From positions 8,375-21,243 of the forward strand of contig DUGQ01000124.1 in the NCBI GenBank assembly GCA_013331315.1: 12,869 nt of DNA, given 5' to 3'. The notes below the pieces were generated by a model. That model had not been told where the DNA came from. It did no database searches and saw only the letters and a list, made by a program, of their open reading frames with translations. Source of the DNA: Thermoplasmata archaeon. Its GTDB lineage: Archaea; Thermoplasmatota; Thermoplasmata; UBA10834. This document shows positions 12,558-12,869 of this stretch, in pieces. Every line of letters starts with the position of its first letter. The first letter of the stretch is position 1. The position numbers and the translations under genes are program-made.

Positions 12558-12869
12558 CTATGACCCCTCCTTCCCAGTAAGGAGTTTGACAAAGGCCTCC
12601 TCGAGCGATGGGTCGATTGTCTTGAAATCCTTGACAGCGACGCTCCTCTCACGCAGAGCTGCCATGACATTCATCCTAGCTTCGGTCTCGCAAGTCACAG
12701 TCAATGCCTCATCATCGACGGAGACATCCTGAACACCCTCGATCGAACGAATCGCCGAGACCGTCTCCTGGTCGACGCCGGAAGCTTGAATCCATAGTCG
12801 TGGCAATATGTTCAGATGGTCGTTGATGTCCTCGACCGTGCCTTCGACCACGAGCCTGCCCTTGTCTAT
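12558..12869 (-). CDS. ABC transporter ATPase, C-terminal end (cut by window edge)
   Basis: The frame is open to the right edge of the window; 103 residues are visible. It opens with IDKGRLVVEGTVEDI, the strand and turn that follow the H-loop in ABC-2-type ATPases (the 'I.kGrlv..G...ei' region). It continues with the C-terminal regulatory domain of such ATPases: a WIQASGVDQETVSAI strand-helix, then VQDVSVDDEALTVTCE and an ending LEEAFVKLLTG, the usual SLEDVFLxLTG-like close. Walker A, signature and Walker B lie beyond the window. It abuts the permease gene with no gap, and the two together make an ABC-2 exporter of unknown substrate. Confidence 0.88.
   Translation of the reverse strand: MDKGRLVVEGTVEDINDHLNILPRLWIQASGVDQETVSAIRSIEGVQDVSVDDEALTVTCETEARMNVMAALRERSVAVKDFKTIDPSLEEAFVKLLTGKEGS

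Noticed and set aside
1..12869. CRISPR arrays, insertion sequences, transposases, attachment sites, phage genes, cobalamin riboswitch.
   Set aside because: No direct-repeat series, terminal inverted repeats, transposase motifs or riboswitch-like B12-box conservation were seen on either strand.

Overview
The window reads as a euryarchaeal chromosome fragment of moderately high GC, most like the Thermoplasmata/Methanomassiliicoccales side of the tree. That placement is an inference from gene content and was not tested by a tree. The archaeal signs seen directly are: AT-rich TATA-like boxes in front of genes, two tRNA genes with bulge-helix-bulge introns, a tRNA-Trp intron that is itself a C/D-box methylation guide, archaeal cobalamin enzymes (CobY, CobZ), a PAC2/proteasome-assembly-chaperone-like protein, and a tiny eL41-type ribosomal protein.

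Layout. 1-417 is the N-terminal part of a nitroreductase-family flavoprotein (minus strand, cut by the window edge). 486-5677 (minus) is a very compact cobalamin operon, read in the order cobT, btuF, btuC, btuD, wHTH regulator. Every junction overlaps by 1 or 4 bases. A 71-bp divergent promoter region separates it from a plus-strand operon, cobZ-cobS-cobY (5749-7527). Converging on that from the right is a class III aminotransferase (7540-8880, minus), then a GT-C-like membrane protein (8996-10159, minus) and the PAC2-like gene (10274-11047, minus). 11164-11658 is a plus-strand RNA/ribosome cluster: tRNA-Arg(UCU), eL41 and tRNA-Trp(CCA). The right end (11718-12869, minus) is an ABC-2 permease and the C-terminal end of its ATPase.

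How the genes fit together. BtuF, BtuC and BtuD import corrinoids. CobY activates adenosylcobinamide phosphate with GTP. CobT makes alpha-ribazole phosphate from a lower-ligand base and NaMN. CobS joins the two halves and CobZ removes the phosphate. The window thus holds corrinoid uptake plus nucleotide-loop assembly, without corrin-ring synthesis. The winged-helix protein translationally coupled to the end of the uptake operon is a good candidate for its regulator.

The most unusual signals are in the RNA cluster. The tRNA-Arg(UCU) gene carries two tiny introns (23 and 21 nt), one at the canonical 37/38 site and one inside the T-loop at 59/60. Each sits in a 3-4-3 bulge-helix-bulge, and removing both restores a clean cloverleaf. 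The tRNA-Trp intron encodes a C/D guide RNA whose terminal box D is ATGA rather than CTGA, with a matching change in box C that keeps the kink-turn base pair.
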